Origin: an uncultured Bacteroides sp.
GTDB taxonomy: Bacteria; Bacteroidota; Bacteroidia; Bacteroidales; Bacteroidaceae
Assembly: GCA_900551645.1 (NCBI GenBank)
Contig: URWP01000132.1
Location: 1 to 7,486 of the forward strand
Direction of reading: 5' to 3'
DNA: 7,486 nucleotides
Below, in pieces: positions 1-6,180 of this stretch. Position 1 is the first letter of the stretch. Each line of letters begins with the position of its first letter. A program made the translations under genes and the position numbers. The notes below the pieces were generated by a model. The model was given only the letters and a program-made list of their open reading frames with translations. It was not told the origin of the DNA and did not search any database.

Positions 1-57
1 CAGTCGCTATTGTTGTATATAAAGGTTTAATACCTGTAGTTGGCCGAATACTTACGT

Positions 58-456
58 TTATTGGACAGGAATCTGTCCTTTGTATTTTTCCGGGAGCCCT
101 GATTCAATGGCTTTGTATGATTCTTCCAGTAGCATCTTCTGGTTTTCAGGACCTTTTCCGATGGGATAGATCGGTTTGTGGATAGTCAGTTTCATGCGGT
201 GCCAGTGCAGTAGCTTGCTGGTACGTGGCAAAATATCGAATGAACCGTCTATTGTCATTGGTACGACGGGAAGCTGTAGCTGGTCGGCCATCTGAAAAGC
301 TCCTTTCTTGAATTCCCGCATATGTCCGCTGAAGGTACGTGCTCCTTCTGGAAATACTACCATGGAAGTACCTCCTTGTAATACACGTTCCGCATTCTTG
401 ATAGTTTCATATATTTTACGTGGACTGGACTTGTCGACAAAAATGAATCCGGCCAT
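58..456 (-). CDS. C-terminal fragment of PlsC-type acyltransferase (132 aa)
   Basis: This ORF is the downstream half of the disrupted acyltransferase. It opens with G-F-I-F-V-D-K-S (residues 3-10), the family block II region, then has V-F-P-E-G-A-R (34-40), which binds the glycerol-phosphate acceptor in characterised relatives, and L-P-V-V-P-M-T-I-D-G (62-71). It ends at TAA 60-58. Its ATG is only 1 nt after the TGA of the upstream ORF (TGA-A-ATG), so translational reinitiation is possible, but the ATG is simply an internal Met of the intact protein. Without HX4D it should be inactive unless it pairs with the other half. Confidence 0.7.
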   Translation of the reverse strand: MAGFIFVDKSSPRKIYETIKNAERVLQGGTSMVVFPEGARTFSGHMREFKKGAFQMADQLQLPVVPMTIDGSFDILPRTSKLLHWHRMKLTIHKPIYPIGKGPENQKMLLEESYKAIESGLPEKYKGQIPVQ

Positions 457-457
457 T

Positions 458-799
458 TCACAGGCTTACGAATGGAATTTTCCGTAGGCTCTTTTTCATC
501 ATCCATTTGAAGTTTCTTCCCAAATATCCGTATATTAGAAAAATATCGAATGCTCCCTGATGGTTAGCCAGGAAAACATACGAAGTCTTTTCGTCAATGT
601 TCTCTTTACCTTCTACTTTGATAGGTAATAGAAATATGATACAGGTCAATTCAGACCAGATTTTTCCAGGATAATATCCCCAGAAATGTCCGTTCCCCAA
701 CCAACATCCCAATGTGGTGACTAATGCTGTAAGAATAGTCAGGACGAGGAAGATGGGTAGTCCGATGCAGATTTGGTAAATAATGTATAAGATTCTCAT
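458..799 (-). CDS. N-terminal fragment of PlsC-type acyltransferase (113 aa)
   Basis: This ORF is the upstream half of the disrupted acyltransferase. A long hydrophobic stretch at about residues 4-34 would anchor it in the inner membrane, and a second short hydrophobic stretch lies at about 52-60. The catalytic HX4D motif is intact (N79-H80-Q-G-A-F-D85), followed by the basic W-M-M-K-K-S-L-R-K-I-P-F block. After V111 the frame runs into S-L-stop where homologs continue to the substrate-binding part. It lacks the FPEG motif and is not expected to be active alone. The start at 799 lies 21 bp after the phosphoesterase stop and gives the usual family N-terminus (M-R-I-L-Y-I-I-Y). Confidence 0.7.
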   Translation of the reverse strand: MRILYIIYQICIGLPIFLVLTILTALVTTLGCWLGNGHFWGYYPGKIWSELTCIIFLLPIKVEGKENIDEKTSYVFLANHQGAFDIFLIYGYLGRNFKWMMKKSLRKIPFVSL

Positions 800-820
800 A
801 GATGTTATGAATTATATTTA

Positions 821-1975
821 TTAATTACTTTTCCTTAGGGTCAGTAGCGTAATTTCAGGCCATGCTCCAAGTCTCATTGGAAAAAGTACATACCCGAGGC
901 CGATATTTACATAAAGCCCCCGTTTGTTTTCCAGATACATTCCCCGGTGCTCAGGATAGATGAATTTAGATACGGAAAATCCGAAAATACTGATTTGCAT
1001 GTCGTGGGTATGGCCAGCCAACATCAGTTGGATATCAGTTTGGGGTAATACTTCCCGTCGCCAGTGTGTAGGATCGTGGCTTAATAGTATTTTGAATATT
1101 CCTTCAGTTCCTGTCATGGCTTTGTGCAAGTCTGCTTTATCCGGGAAAGGTGGTTTACCACTATTCTCTACTCCTATAATGGCGATGGAGTCATTCTTGC
1201 GATGAATAATCTGATGTTCATTTAGCAGGAGCTGCCAGCCCATGCGGTTCTGATAAATGATGAGGCTGTCCAGATTGTCCAATCTTGCTTTTTCGTTATT
1301 CCAACGAACATAAGTACCGTAATCGTGGTTACCTAGAATGGAATAAATACCATCTTTGGCTTTCAGTTGGCTGAAAATAGGCATAAATTCCACAAGTTCA
1401 TTCGCCCGACTATTTACTAAATCACCGGTAAATACCGCCAGGTCAGGTTGTTGCGCGTTGCAGAGATCAATAGCTTTTTGCAAGCCCTTATTGTTACCTT
1501 TCCAACTTCCAGAGTGTATATCTGATATTTGTAGAATCCGATAGCCATCAAAGGCATCAGGTAGGTCTGGAGAATAGAATGTTACTTTGTGAACAGTAAA
1601 GTTCTCTTTCCCATAAACCGCTCCATAGAGTACATATCCGAAGATTCCTAATGCGGGTAACAAGGCTATCCATCCATGTGGTAAGGGGCGTCTAAGTAAT
1701 TTTACTATTCCACGTATCAACAGACTGAAAAGCATGAAAAAGGTTTTTGGTACAGCAATACAAAGTACGATAATCAGAAATATTCCGAAGAAATCGTGCA
1801 AGGTTTCCTGTGCCAGAATAAAAATACCTAATAATATCAGTAGAAAAATACTGGGAATCCAGTGTAATATTTTCTTCCACTTGGTCGTTTTTTTCAGATA
1901 TGTTTTATGTATATACCAATCTGGCAATAAAAGTAGAATTAGAAATGCTAATGCAACTCGTAATAGAATCATCAT
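821..1975 (-). CDS. Membrane-anchored calcineurin-like metallophosphoesterase
   Basis: The 384-residue protein has about four hydrophobic segments (roughly 2-18, 39-55, 62-88 and 101-120) followed by a complete binuclear metallophosphoesterase domain from about residue 145. All metal-site motifs are visible: S-D152-I-H154, G-D185-L-V-N188, G-N216-H217-D218, S-H300-D and G-H322-T-H324. The layout resembles the YkuE/YaeI/LpxG-type group (COG1408), some of which hydrolyse UDP-2,3-diacylglucosamine; the substrate here is unknown. Lys/Arg-rich loops at 24-35 and 88-96 would be cytoplasmic, which places the catalytic domain in the periplasm by the positive-inside rule (inference). It starts 2 bp after the preceding gene's stop, and two consecutive ATGs (1975 and 1972) are possible starts. 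The acyltransferase follows 21 bp downstream, so a lipid role is possible but unproven. Confidence 0.9.
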   Translation of the reverse strand: MMILLRVALAFLILLLLPDWYIHKTYLKKTTKWKKILHWIPSIFLLILLGIFILAQETLHDFFGIFLIIVLCIAVPKTFFMLFSLLIRGIVKLLRRPLPHGWIALLPALGIFGYVLYGAVYGKENFTVHKVTFYSPDLPDAFDGYRILQISDIHSGSWKGNNKGLQKAIDLCNAQQPDLAVFTGDLVNSRANELVEFMPIFSQLKAKDGIYSILGNHDYGTYVRWNNEKARLDNLDSLIIYQNRMGWQLLLNEHQIIHRKNDSIAIIGVENSGKPPFPDKADLHKAMTGTEGIFKILLSHDPTHWRREVLPQTDIQLMLAGHTHDMQISIFGFSVSKFIYPEHRGMYLENKRGLYVNIGLGYVLFPMRLGAWPEITLLTLRKSN

Positions 1976-1977
1976 AA

Positions 1978-2883
1978 TTAGTTCTGTAAATTGGCGGTCA
2001 GGTATTTTCTCATGGTCTCTATCGGGTAGTTACGTCGGTAAGCATAATCGGCCAGTTGTTCTTCATCGATTTTTCCGACAGCAAAATAGCGGGAAGCCGG
2101 GTGTGAAAACATCAGTCCGCATACTGAGGCATGGGGCTGCATCATTCCGTTCTCAGTTAGTCGTATTCCGATTCGTTTCATATCTATCAGTTTGTTTAGA
2201 AGGAAATTTACAGAAATGTCTGGAAGTGAGGGATAACCTACAGCTGGACGTATTCCTTGATATTCTTCATTCAGTAACTGACGGATAGACAGTTGCTCAT
2301 CAGGAGCATATTTCCATATTTCTTTACGGATGGTTTCGTGTATCTTCTCGGCTGCGGCTTCGGCCAGACGTTCTCCCAATGTCTTTATCAAAAGTTGCTG
2401 ATAATCATCGTTGCTGTACGCTTCTTCCATCCGTTCATCAATGGTGGTAGCAAATCCTCCTACGGTATCGGGAATGCCCGATGACTGCGGACGGACAAAA
2501 TCACTTAAACAGAGAAATGGGTCTTCCGGATGGACGCGTGTCTGTTGCCGAAGCAGTGGAAAACGTACTCCGTTCAAAATCAGGTTATCTCCGTCGGAAT
2601 TGGCTTGCATCAGCCGATAGATAGCATATACAGGATAACGGCCGTCCAATTCATTTAGCATTTGTAGAGCTTCACGATACAGTTTGATTGCCTCTCTGGC
2701 TTTGGTACGGTTCGTTTCCGGTAGGCTGTTTACCCAACTTTCCTGGCAGACAGGACATTCGTGTATGTCGGAAACTGTGGCGAATTGTGGCTGGAATCCC
2801 CAGGCATGGAAGAAATATATCCAGTTGATGTATTCTACCAGGTCATGTATATGGTATGTTATTACTGTAATGTCGGTCTGCAT
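1978..2883 (-). CDS. Stand-alone B12-dependent methionine synthase activation domain protein
   Basis: All 301 residues correspond to the C-terminal reactivation module of cobalamin-dependent methionine synthase (MetH). That module binds S-adenosylmethionine and supports reductive remethylation of oxidised cob(II)alamin. Visible landmarks are the Y-I-N-W-x-x-F-F-H-A-W opening (19-28), L-R-Q-Q-T (111-115), L-x-D-F-V-x-P (126-132), the AdoMet-binding signature Y-Q-G-I-R-P-A-V-G-Y-P (208-218), and F-S-H-P-x-S-R-Y-F-A-V-G-K-I (259-272). It has no homocysteine, folate or cobalamin domain and there is no room for them upstream, because pyrC ends 4 bp before its start. The likely role is in trans with a MetH lacking this module, or another corrinoid protein encoded elsewhere. 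It differs from E. coli MetH in an insertion of about 18 residues after W28 holding C43-P-V-C46. Confidence 0.88.
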   Translation of the reverse strand: MQTDITVITYHIHDLVEYINWIYFFHAWGFQPQFATVSDIHECPVCQESWVNSLPETNRTKAREAIKLYREALQMLNELDGRYPVYAIYRLMQANSDGDNLILNGVRFPLLRQQTRVHPEDPFLCLSDFVRPQSSGIPDTVGGFATTIDERMEEAYSNDDYQQLLIKTLGERLAEAAAEKIHETIRKEIWKYAPDEQLSIRQLLNEEYQGIRPAVGYPSLPDISVNFLLNKLIDMKRIGIRLTENGMMQPHASVCGLMFSHPASRYFAVGKIDEEQLADYAYRRNYPIETMRKYLTANLQN

Positions 2884-2887
2884 GGGT

Positions 2888-4228
2888 TTAGCGTTCGAAT
2901 GTCAATGCTTGTCCGTGGTGTTCCTTATTTACTTTTCCATGTGCATAGACAGAAACACCGTTCACAAAAGTCTGTATAACTTGTGCGTGGAAGTTTTTTC
3001 CTTCCATGGGGCTCCATCCACATTTACTTTCGATACAGTCAGAAGTAACAGTCCATGTCCGGTTCGGGTCTACCAGTACCAAGTCGGCCTGATATCCTGG
3101 TCGGATGTAACCGCGTTTTTTTATTTGATAGAGTTCCGCTGGTGCGTGACACATTTTCTGAACCAGTTGTTCTACGGTCAGTATTCCTTCATGTACTAAT
3201 TCAAAGATGCTTACCAGAGAAAACTGAAGGGTAGGCATGCCTGAAACTGCTTTTAGGGCACCGCCGTTCTTTTCGCTCAGTAGGTGGGGAGCATGGTCTG
3301 TTCCAATAACGTCAATTTTATTAGTTTGTAATGCTTGGCGAAGGGCGTTTCTATCCTGTAGAGTTTTGATACTGGGATTACATTTGATACGCGTTCCTAA
3401 TGTTCGGTAGTCCTCGTCGCTGAAAAACAGATGAGAAACACAAGCCTCGGCAGTAATTTTTTTCTCTCTGATCGGTTTGTCTTCAAATAGTTCCAGCTCA
3501 CGGGCTGTACTGATATGTAAGATATGTAGACGAGCTCCTGTTTCTTGAGCAAGTTGTACGGCCAGTGAAGAAGAGCGGTAACAGGCTTCTTCACTACGGA
3601 TAAGTGGATGATAGCATACATCTGGATCTTCACCGTATAGTTTCTTGAACTGTTCTGTATTTTGCCGGATGATATTCTGATCTTCACAATGAGTTGCGAT
3701 TAGCATACCAGCTTCGGAAAAGATGGTACGTAAGGCTTCCATTCTATCTACAAGCATATTGCCTGTACTGGCTCCCATGAACAGTTTGATACCGCAAACT
3801 TTAGTCTTGTCCAACTCTTGTAGGAGGTGGACATTATTGTTGGTTGCCCCGAAATAGAATGAATAATTGACGATACATTTAGAAGCGGCGTCGGTAAATT
3901 TCTGTTCTAAAGCATCTAATGTAGTTGTCTGTGGGTTACAGTTAGGCATATCCATAAAAGATGTGACTCCTCCAGCTGCTGCGGCTGCAGTTTCGGTTAC
4001 CATGTCTGCTTTATGAGTCAATCCCGGATCACGGAAATGCACGTGGTCGTCAATGACACCCGGAATGAGGTAACAGCCGTGAGCGTCTATCTCTTCGTCA
4101 CAAGGAAGAGAAGGACATTCATCTCCATGAAGTACTTCGCTGATGATTTCGTTTTCTATGACTACGGAACCGGCAAAGCATATGCCTTCGTTCACGATAA
4201 TGGCTTGGCGTATCCAGGTGCGTTTCAT
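2888..4228 (-). CDS. pyrC: Dihydroorotase (cyclic amidohydrolase family)
   Basis: A 446-residue amidohydrolase that would interconvert carbamoyl-aspartate and dihydroorotate in de novo pyrimidine synthesis in the cytoplasm. The metal and substrate motifs are present: D-H62-V-H64-F-R66-D-P-G, D-M-P-N96, G-I-K148-L-F-M, A-T-H180-C-E-D, L-H-I-L-H238-I-S, and G-T-D311-H-A-P-H. The D-P-G-x-T-H-K sequence after the HxH motif and the G-T-D-H-A-P-H block favour dihydroorotase, but allantoinase and hydantoinase are close relatives. K148 sits where these enzymes carry the carboxylated bridging lysine, unlike some class I dihydroorotases that lack it. Length is normal for the long form of the family. 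It follows the glycosyltransferase by 37 bp and precedes the next gene by 4 bp, so it is almost certainly co-transcribed. No attenuator or PyrR-type site is visible in the 37-bp gap. Confidence 0.9.
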   Translation of the reverse strand: MKRTWIRQAIIVNEGICFAGSVVIENEIISEVLHGDECPSLPCDEEIDAHGCYLIPGVIDDHVHFRDPGLTHKADMVTETAAAAAGGVTSFMDMPNCNPQTTTLDALEQKFTDAASKCIVNYSFYFGATNNNVHLLQELDKTKVCGIKLFMGASTGNMLVDRMEALRTIFSEAGMLIATHCEDQNIIRQNTEQFKKLYGEDPDVCYHPLIRSEEACYRSSSLAVQLAQETGARLHILHISTARELELFEDKPIREKKITAEACVSHLFFSDEDYRTLGTRIKCNPSIKTLQDRNALRQALQTNKIDVIGTDHAPHLLSEKNGGALKAVSGMPTLQFSLVSIFELVHEGILTVEQLVQKMCHAPAELYQIKKRGYIRPGYQADLVLVDPNRTWTVTSDCIESKCGWSPMEGKNFHAQVIQTFVNGVSVYAHGKVNKEHHGQALTFER

Positions 4229-4265
4229 AAATTTCTATTATATCGGTAATTTAATTTATTATTGT

Positions 4266-5012
4266 TTAATTTTGAGGATGGGGATATTTTTTAAACCAGC
4301 TGTCCCATTTCAGTCGTATCACTCCGAAAACAGCTTCTCCGAAGATGCTGGAATTCATTTTCGATGTTCCCAGTTCTCGGTTAATGAAGATGACGGGTAC
4401 TTCCTTTATCTTGAATCCGCATTTATATGCCGTGAATTTCATCTCAATCTGAAAGGCATAACCTTTGAATTTGATTTTATCCAGAGGTATGGTTTCCAAT
4501 ACTTTCCGACGATAACATTTGAATCCTGCTGTTGTATCATGAATAGGCAGACCAGTAATAATGCGTACATATTTTGAAGCAAAATATGACATCAGAACTC
4601 GCCCCATAGGCCAGTTTACAACATTGACACCGCTGATATATCTGGAACCGATGGCAACATCTGCTCCTTCGTCATGACAAGCTTGATAAAGGCGGGGCAG
4701 GTCGTTCGGGTTATGGCTGAAATCGGCATCCATTTCGAATATATAATCGTAATGGTGTTCGATAGCCCATTTGAAGCCAGTGATATAAGCGGTTCCCAGT
4801 CCTAACTTGCCTTTACGTTCAATCATGAAAAGGCGTTCCGGAAATTCTTGCTGTAGCTGGCGTACAATGTCTGCGGTTCCATCTGGAGAATTATCCTCGA
4901 TAATCAAGATGTGAAAACATTTCTTAAGCCCGAATACGGCTCGAATTATATTTTCGATATTTTCTTTTTCGTTATAAGTTGGGATTATAACGATGCTATC
5001 ACTTGTCTGCAT
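4266..5012 (-). CDS. Family 2 glycosyltransferase, DPM1-like polyprenol-phosphate mannosyltransferase
   Basis: A 248-residue GT2 enzyme of the dolichyl-phosphate mannose synthase type, expected to move a hexose (mannose in characterised relatives) from GDP-sugar to undecaprenyl phosphate on the cytoplasmic face of the membrane. Motifs: I-P-T-Y-N-E-K-E-N-I (10-19), I-E-D-N-S-P-D-G-T (38-46), the metal/nucleotide motif M-D95-A-D97, G-S-R-Y (122-125) and T-T-A-G-F-K-C-Y-R-R (160-169). There is no C-terminal membrane segment, as in the soluble or peripheral type. I place the start at ATG 5012, not at the in-frame ATG at 5057, because a -7 promoter box (5036-5043) lies between them and the extra 15 residues are not family-like. 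It is the first gene of the minus-strand operon. The product may feed glycan or protein O-glycosylation donors (inference). Confidence 0.88.
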   Translation of the reverse strand: MQTSDSIVIIPTYNEKENIENIIRAVFGLKKCFHILIIEDNSPDGTADIVRQLQQEFPERLFMIERKGKLGLGTAYITGFKWAIEHHYDYIFEMDADFSHNPNDLPRLYQACHDEGADVAIGSRYISGVNVVNWPMGRVLMSYFASKYVRIITGLPIHDTTAGFKCYRRKVLETIPLDKIKFKGYAFQIEMKFTAYKCGFKIKEVPVIFINRELGTSKMNSSIFGEAVFGVIRLKWDSWFKKYPHPQN

Positions 5013-5035
5013 ATTTTTGGTCTTTATACGTTTGG

Positions 5036-5043
5036 CAAAGATA
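5036..5043 (-). promoter_or_regulatory. Bacteroidetes-type -7 box for the leftward operon
   Basis: On the minus strand this reads TATCTTTG, a match to the Bacteroidetes sigma-ABfr -7 consensus TAnnTTTG. Transcription would begin a few bases downstream and leave a leader of about 15-20 nt before the glycosyltransferase ATG at 5012. No TTTG/TTG element is present at the expected distance of about 19 bp upstream, so the -33 part is weak or degenerate. Confidence 0.6.
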
Positions 5044-5181
5044 GTAATAAAATACAAATTTATGGAAGTTTTTAGGTAGGATTATGTGAGAGATTGCAGC
5101 CTTTGGGTAGGATTGTCTGTTATATAAGCTTTGTGGTTTTGGGGTTGGATTTTTCTTCTACATGTCACTCCTTGAGTACTA

Positions 5182-5211
5182 TTGGTGTTTCCGTGATTTT
5201 TTGTAACTTTG
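5182..5211 (+). promoter_or_regulatory. Bacteroidetes-type promoter for the radical SAM / flavodiiron pair
   Basis: A -33-like TTG at 5182-5184, a 19-bp spacer and a perfect -7 box TAACTTTG at 5204-5211 match the Bacteroidetes primary promoter. The predicted start of transcription is about 5217-5220, giving a leader of about 15 nt. The leader has an AAGGAA purine tract (5225-5230) just upstream of ATG 5233, which is close to a Shine-Dalgarno sequence and supports that start. Confidence 0.7.
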
Positions 5212-5232
5212 CAACGTTTATAAAAAGGAATA

Positions 5233-6165
5233 ATGGACGAACGTTTGCGTTACAATGATTTTTCCGGATTTCTAGCTTCCCAGTTTCCTTTTAAGGTACA
5301 GAAAATATCGCTGAATGCCGGATTTACGTGCCCTAATCGGGATGGTACGAAAGGGCATGGTGGCTGTACATACTGTAATAATCAGACTTTTAATCCAGCT
5401 TATTGCCGAACAGAAAAGTCTGTTACTTTGCAATTGTCAGAAGGAAAATCATTTTTTGCCCGGAAATATCCAGAAATGAAATACCTGGCTTATTTTCAGG
5501 CTTATACCAATACCTATGCTGACCTGGAACACTTGAAACAGATGTATGAAGAAGCATTGTCTGTGCCAGATGTTGTTGGATTAGTTATAGGTACTCGTCC
5601 AGATTGTATGCCTGATACTTTGCTGGACTATTTGGAAGAGCTGAATAAGCGTACTTTTTTATTGGTAGAATATGGTATTGAAAGTGTGGAAAACCGTACA
5701 TTGGAACGGATAAACCGAGGGCACACTTTTGAGTGTACTCAAGATGCTGTCTGGCGTACAGCGCATAAAGGAATTAAAGTCGGAGGCCATGTTATTTTAG
5801 GTCTTCCAGGCGAAGAGCATGATATGTTGATTCGTCAGGCTGAGATTCTTTCGGAGTTGCCTCTGACAACTTTGAAATTGCATCAGCTTCAACTGATAAA
5901 GGGGACCAGGATGGCTTATGAGTATGCTCAATGTCCTTCCGATTTCCATCTTTATTCTGCTGATGAATACATTGAACTTATTATTGATTATATAGAACAT
6001 TTGCGTCCAGACTTAATATTGGAACGTTTTATTTCACAATCACCTAAGGAATTGCTGATAGCACCTGACTGGGGATTGAAAAATCATGAGTTTACAGAGA
6101 AAGTAAGGAAACGTTTACGTGAGCGTGATTCTTATCAAGGAAAATATTGGAAAGAACAAGAATAA
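5233..6165 (+). CDS. YhcC-like radical SAM protein (TIGR01212 family)
   Basis: A 310-residue radical S-adenosylmethionine enzyme whose [4Fe-4S] ligands are C33, C45 and C48 in F-T-C-P-N-R-D-G-T, then G-G-C-T-Y-C. The C-x11-C-x2-C spacing differs from the usual CxxxCxxC and matches E. coli YhcC and the radical SAM part of the Elp3-like group. Other landmarks are the Y-F-Q-A-Y-T-N-T-Y block (87-95), G-T-R-P-D-C (120-125), Y-G-I-E-S (147-151), N-R-G-H (161-164) and G-G-H-V-I-L-G-L-P-G-E (184-194). Length fits the family. The substrate is not known to me; the family is conserved but uncharacterised. It is the first gene of a plus-strand pair, with the flavodiiron protein 15 bp downstream. Confidence 0.9.
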   Translation: MDERLRYNDFSGFLASQFPFKVQKISLNAGFTCPNRDGTKGHGGCTYCNNQTFNPAYCRTEKSVTLQLSEGKSFFARKYPEMKYLAYFQAYTNTYADLEHLKQMYEEALSVPDVVGLVIGTRPDCMPDTLLDYLEELNKRTFLLVEYGIESVENRTLERINRGHTFECTQDAVWRTAHKGIKVGGHVILGLPGEEHDMLIRQAEILSELPLTTLKLHQLQLIKGTRMAYEYAQCPSDFHLYSADEYIELIIDYIEHLRPDLILERFISQSPKELLIAPDWGLKNHEFTEKVRKRLRERDSYQGKYWKEQE

Positions 6166-6180
6166 ATTAATTGTAGAAAA

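Larger units (their letters stand above)
58..799 (-). pseudogene. plsC: Frameshifted PlsC-type 1-acyl-glycerol-3-phosphate acyltransferase
   Basis: Two adjacent ORFs in different frames together make one normal-length (about 245 residues) lysophospholipid acyltransferase. This family transfers an acyl chain to 1-acyl-glycerol-3-phosphate to form phosphatidic acid at the inner membrane. The first ORF carries the membrane segment and HX4D motif and ends in TGA at 460-458. The second carries the FPEGAR and VVPMTIDG blocks. Reading back from the second ORF's ATG, codons for A-C-E precede M-A-G, as in intact homologs, which usually read Val-Gly-Lys/Arg-Ala-Cys-Glu here. The junction is short by two residues and out of frame, which fits a loss of about 5 nt near 464-469; that size is inferred from memory of the family. 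No other stop or lesion is visible, so this is a recent mutation, a sequencing error, or a functional split. It is the last gene of the minus-strand operon. Confidence 0.75.
5013..5232. other. Divergent intergenic promoter region (220 bp)
   Basis: This is the only sizeable non-coding stretch in the window and separates the leftward and rightward operons. It holds one -7 box per direction near each edge. The middle (about 5065-5180) is AT-rich with a GT-rich run at 5131-5150. I see no strong hairpin, riboswitch fold or clear operator there. Confidence 0.7.

Noticed and set aside
1..57. Left edge, including a 4-bp stem (AGGT/ACCT at 23-35) followed by TTTATATA on the minus strand
   Set aside because: The stem is too short to call a terminator, and no coding sequence or RNA gene is identifiable in this short stretch.
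63..78. Perfect 6-bp inverted repeat (GGACAG / CTGTCC) just before the acyltransferase stop, considered as the operon terminator
   Set aside because: The stem is short, lies inside the coding sequence and has no T-tract after it on the minus strand. Stems of this length are expected by chance.
1734..2288. 184-codon plus-strand ORF
   Set aside because: It lies antisense to two strongly supported genes, crosses their boundary, and its translation shows no domain or motif.
2684..3199. 171-codon plus-strand ORF
   Set aside because: It is antisense across the pyrC / activation-domain junction. It is Cys/Tyr-rich with no recognisable motif, typical of a reverse-strand shadow.
4143..4577. 144-codon plus-strand ORF covering the glycosyltransferase-pyrC gap
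   Set aside because: Most of it is antisense to two well-supported genes, and no promoter box or family feature supports it.
5075..5114. Direct repeat GGTAGGATT at 5075-5083 and 5106-5114 in the divergent promoter region
   Set aside because: It has only nine matching bases with no similarity beyond, no symmetry and no third copy, so it is too weak to call an operator.
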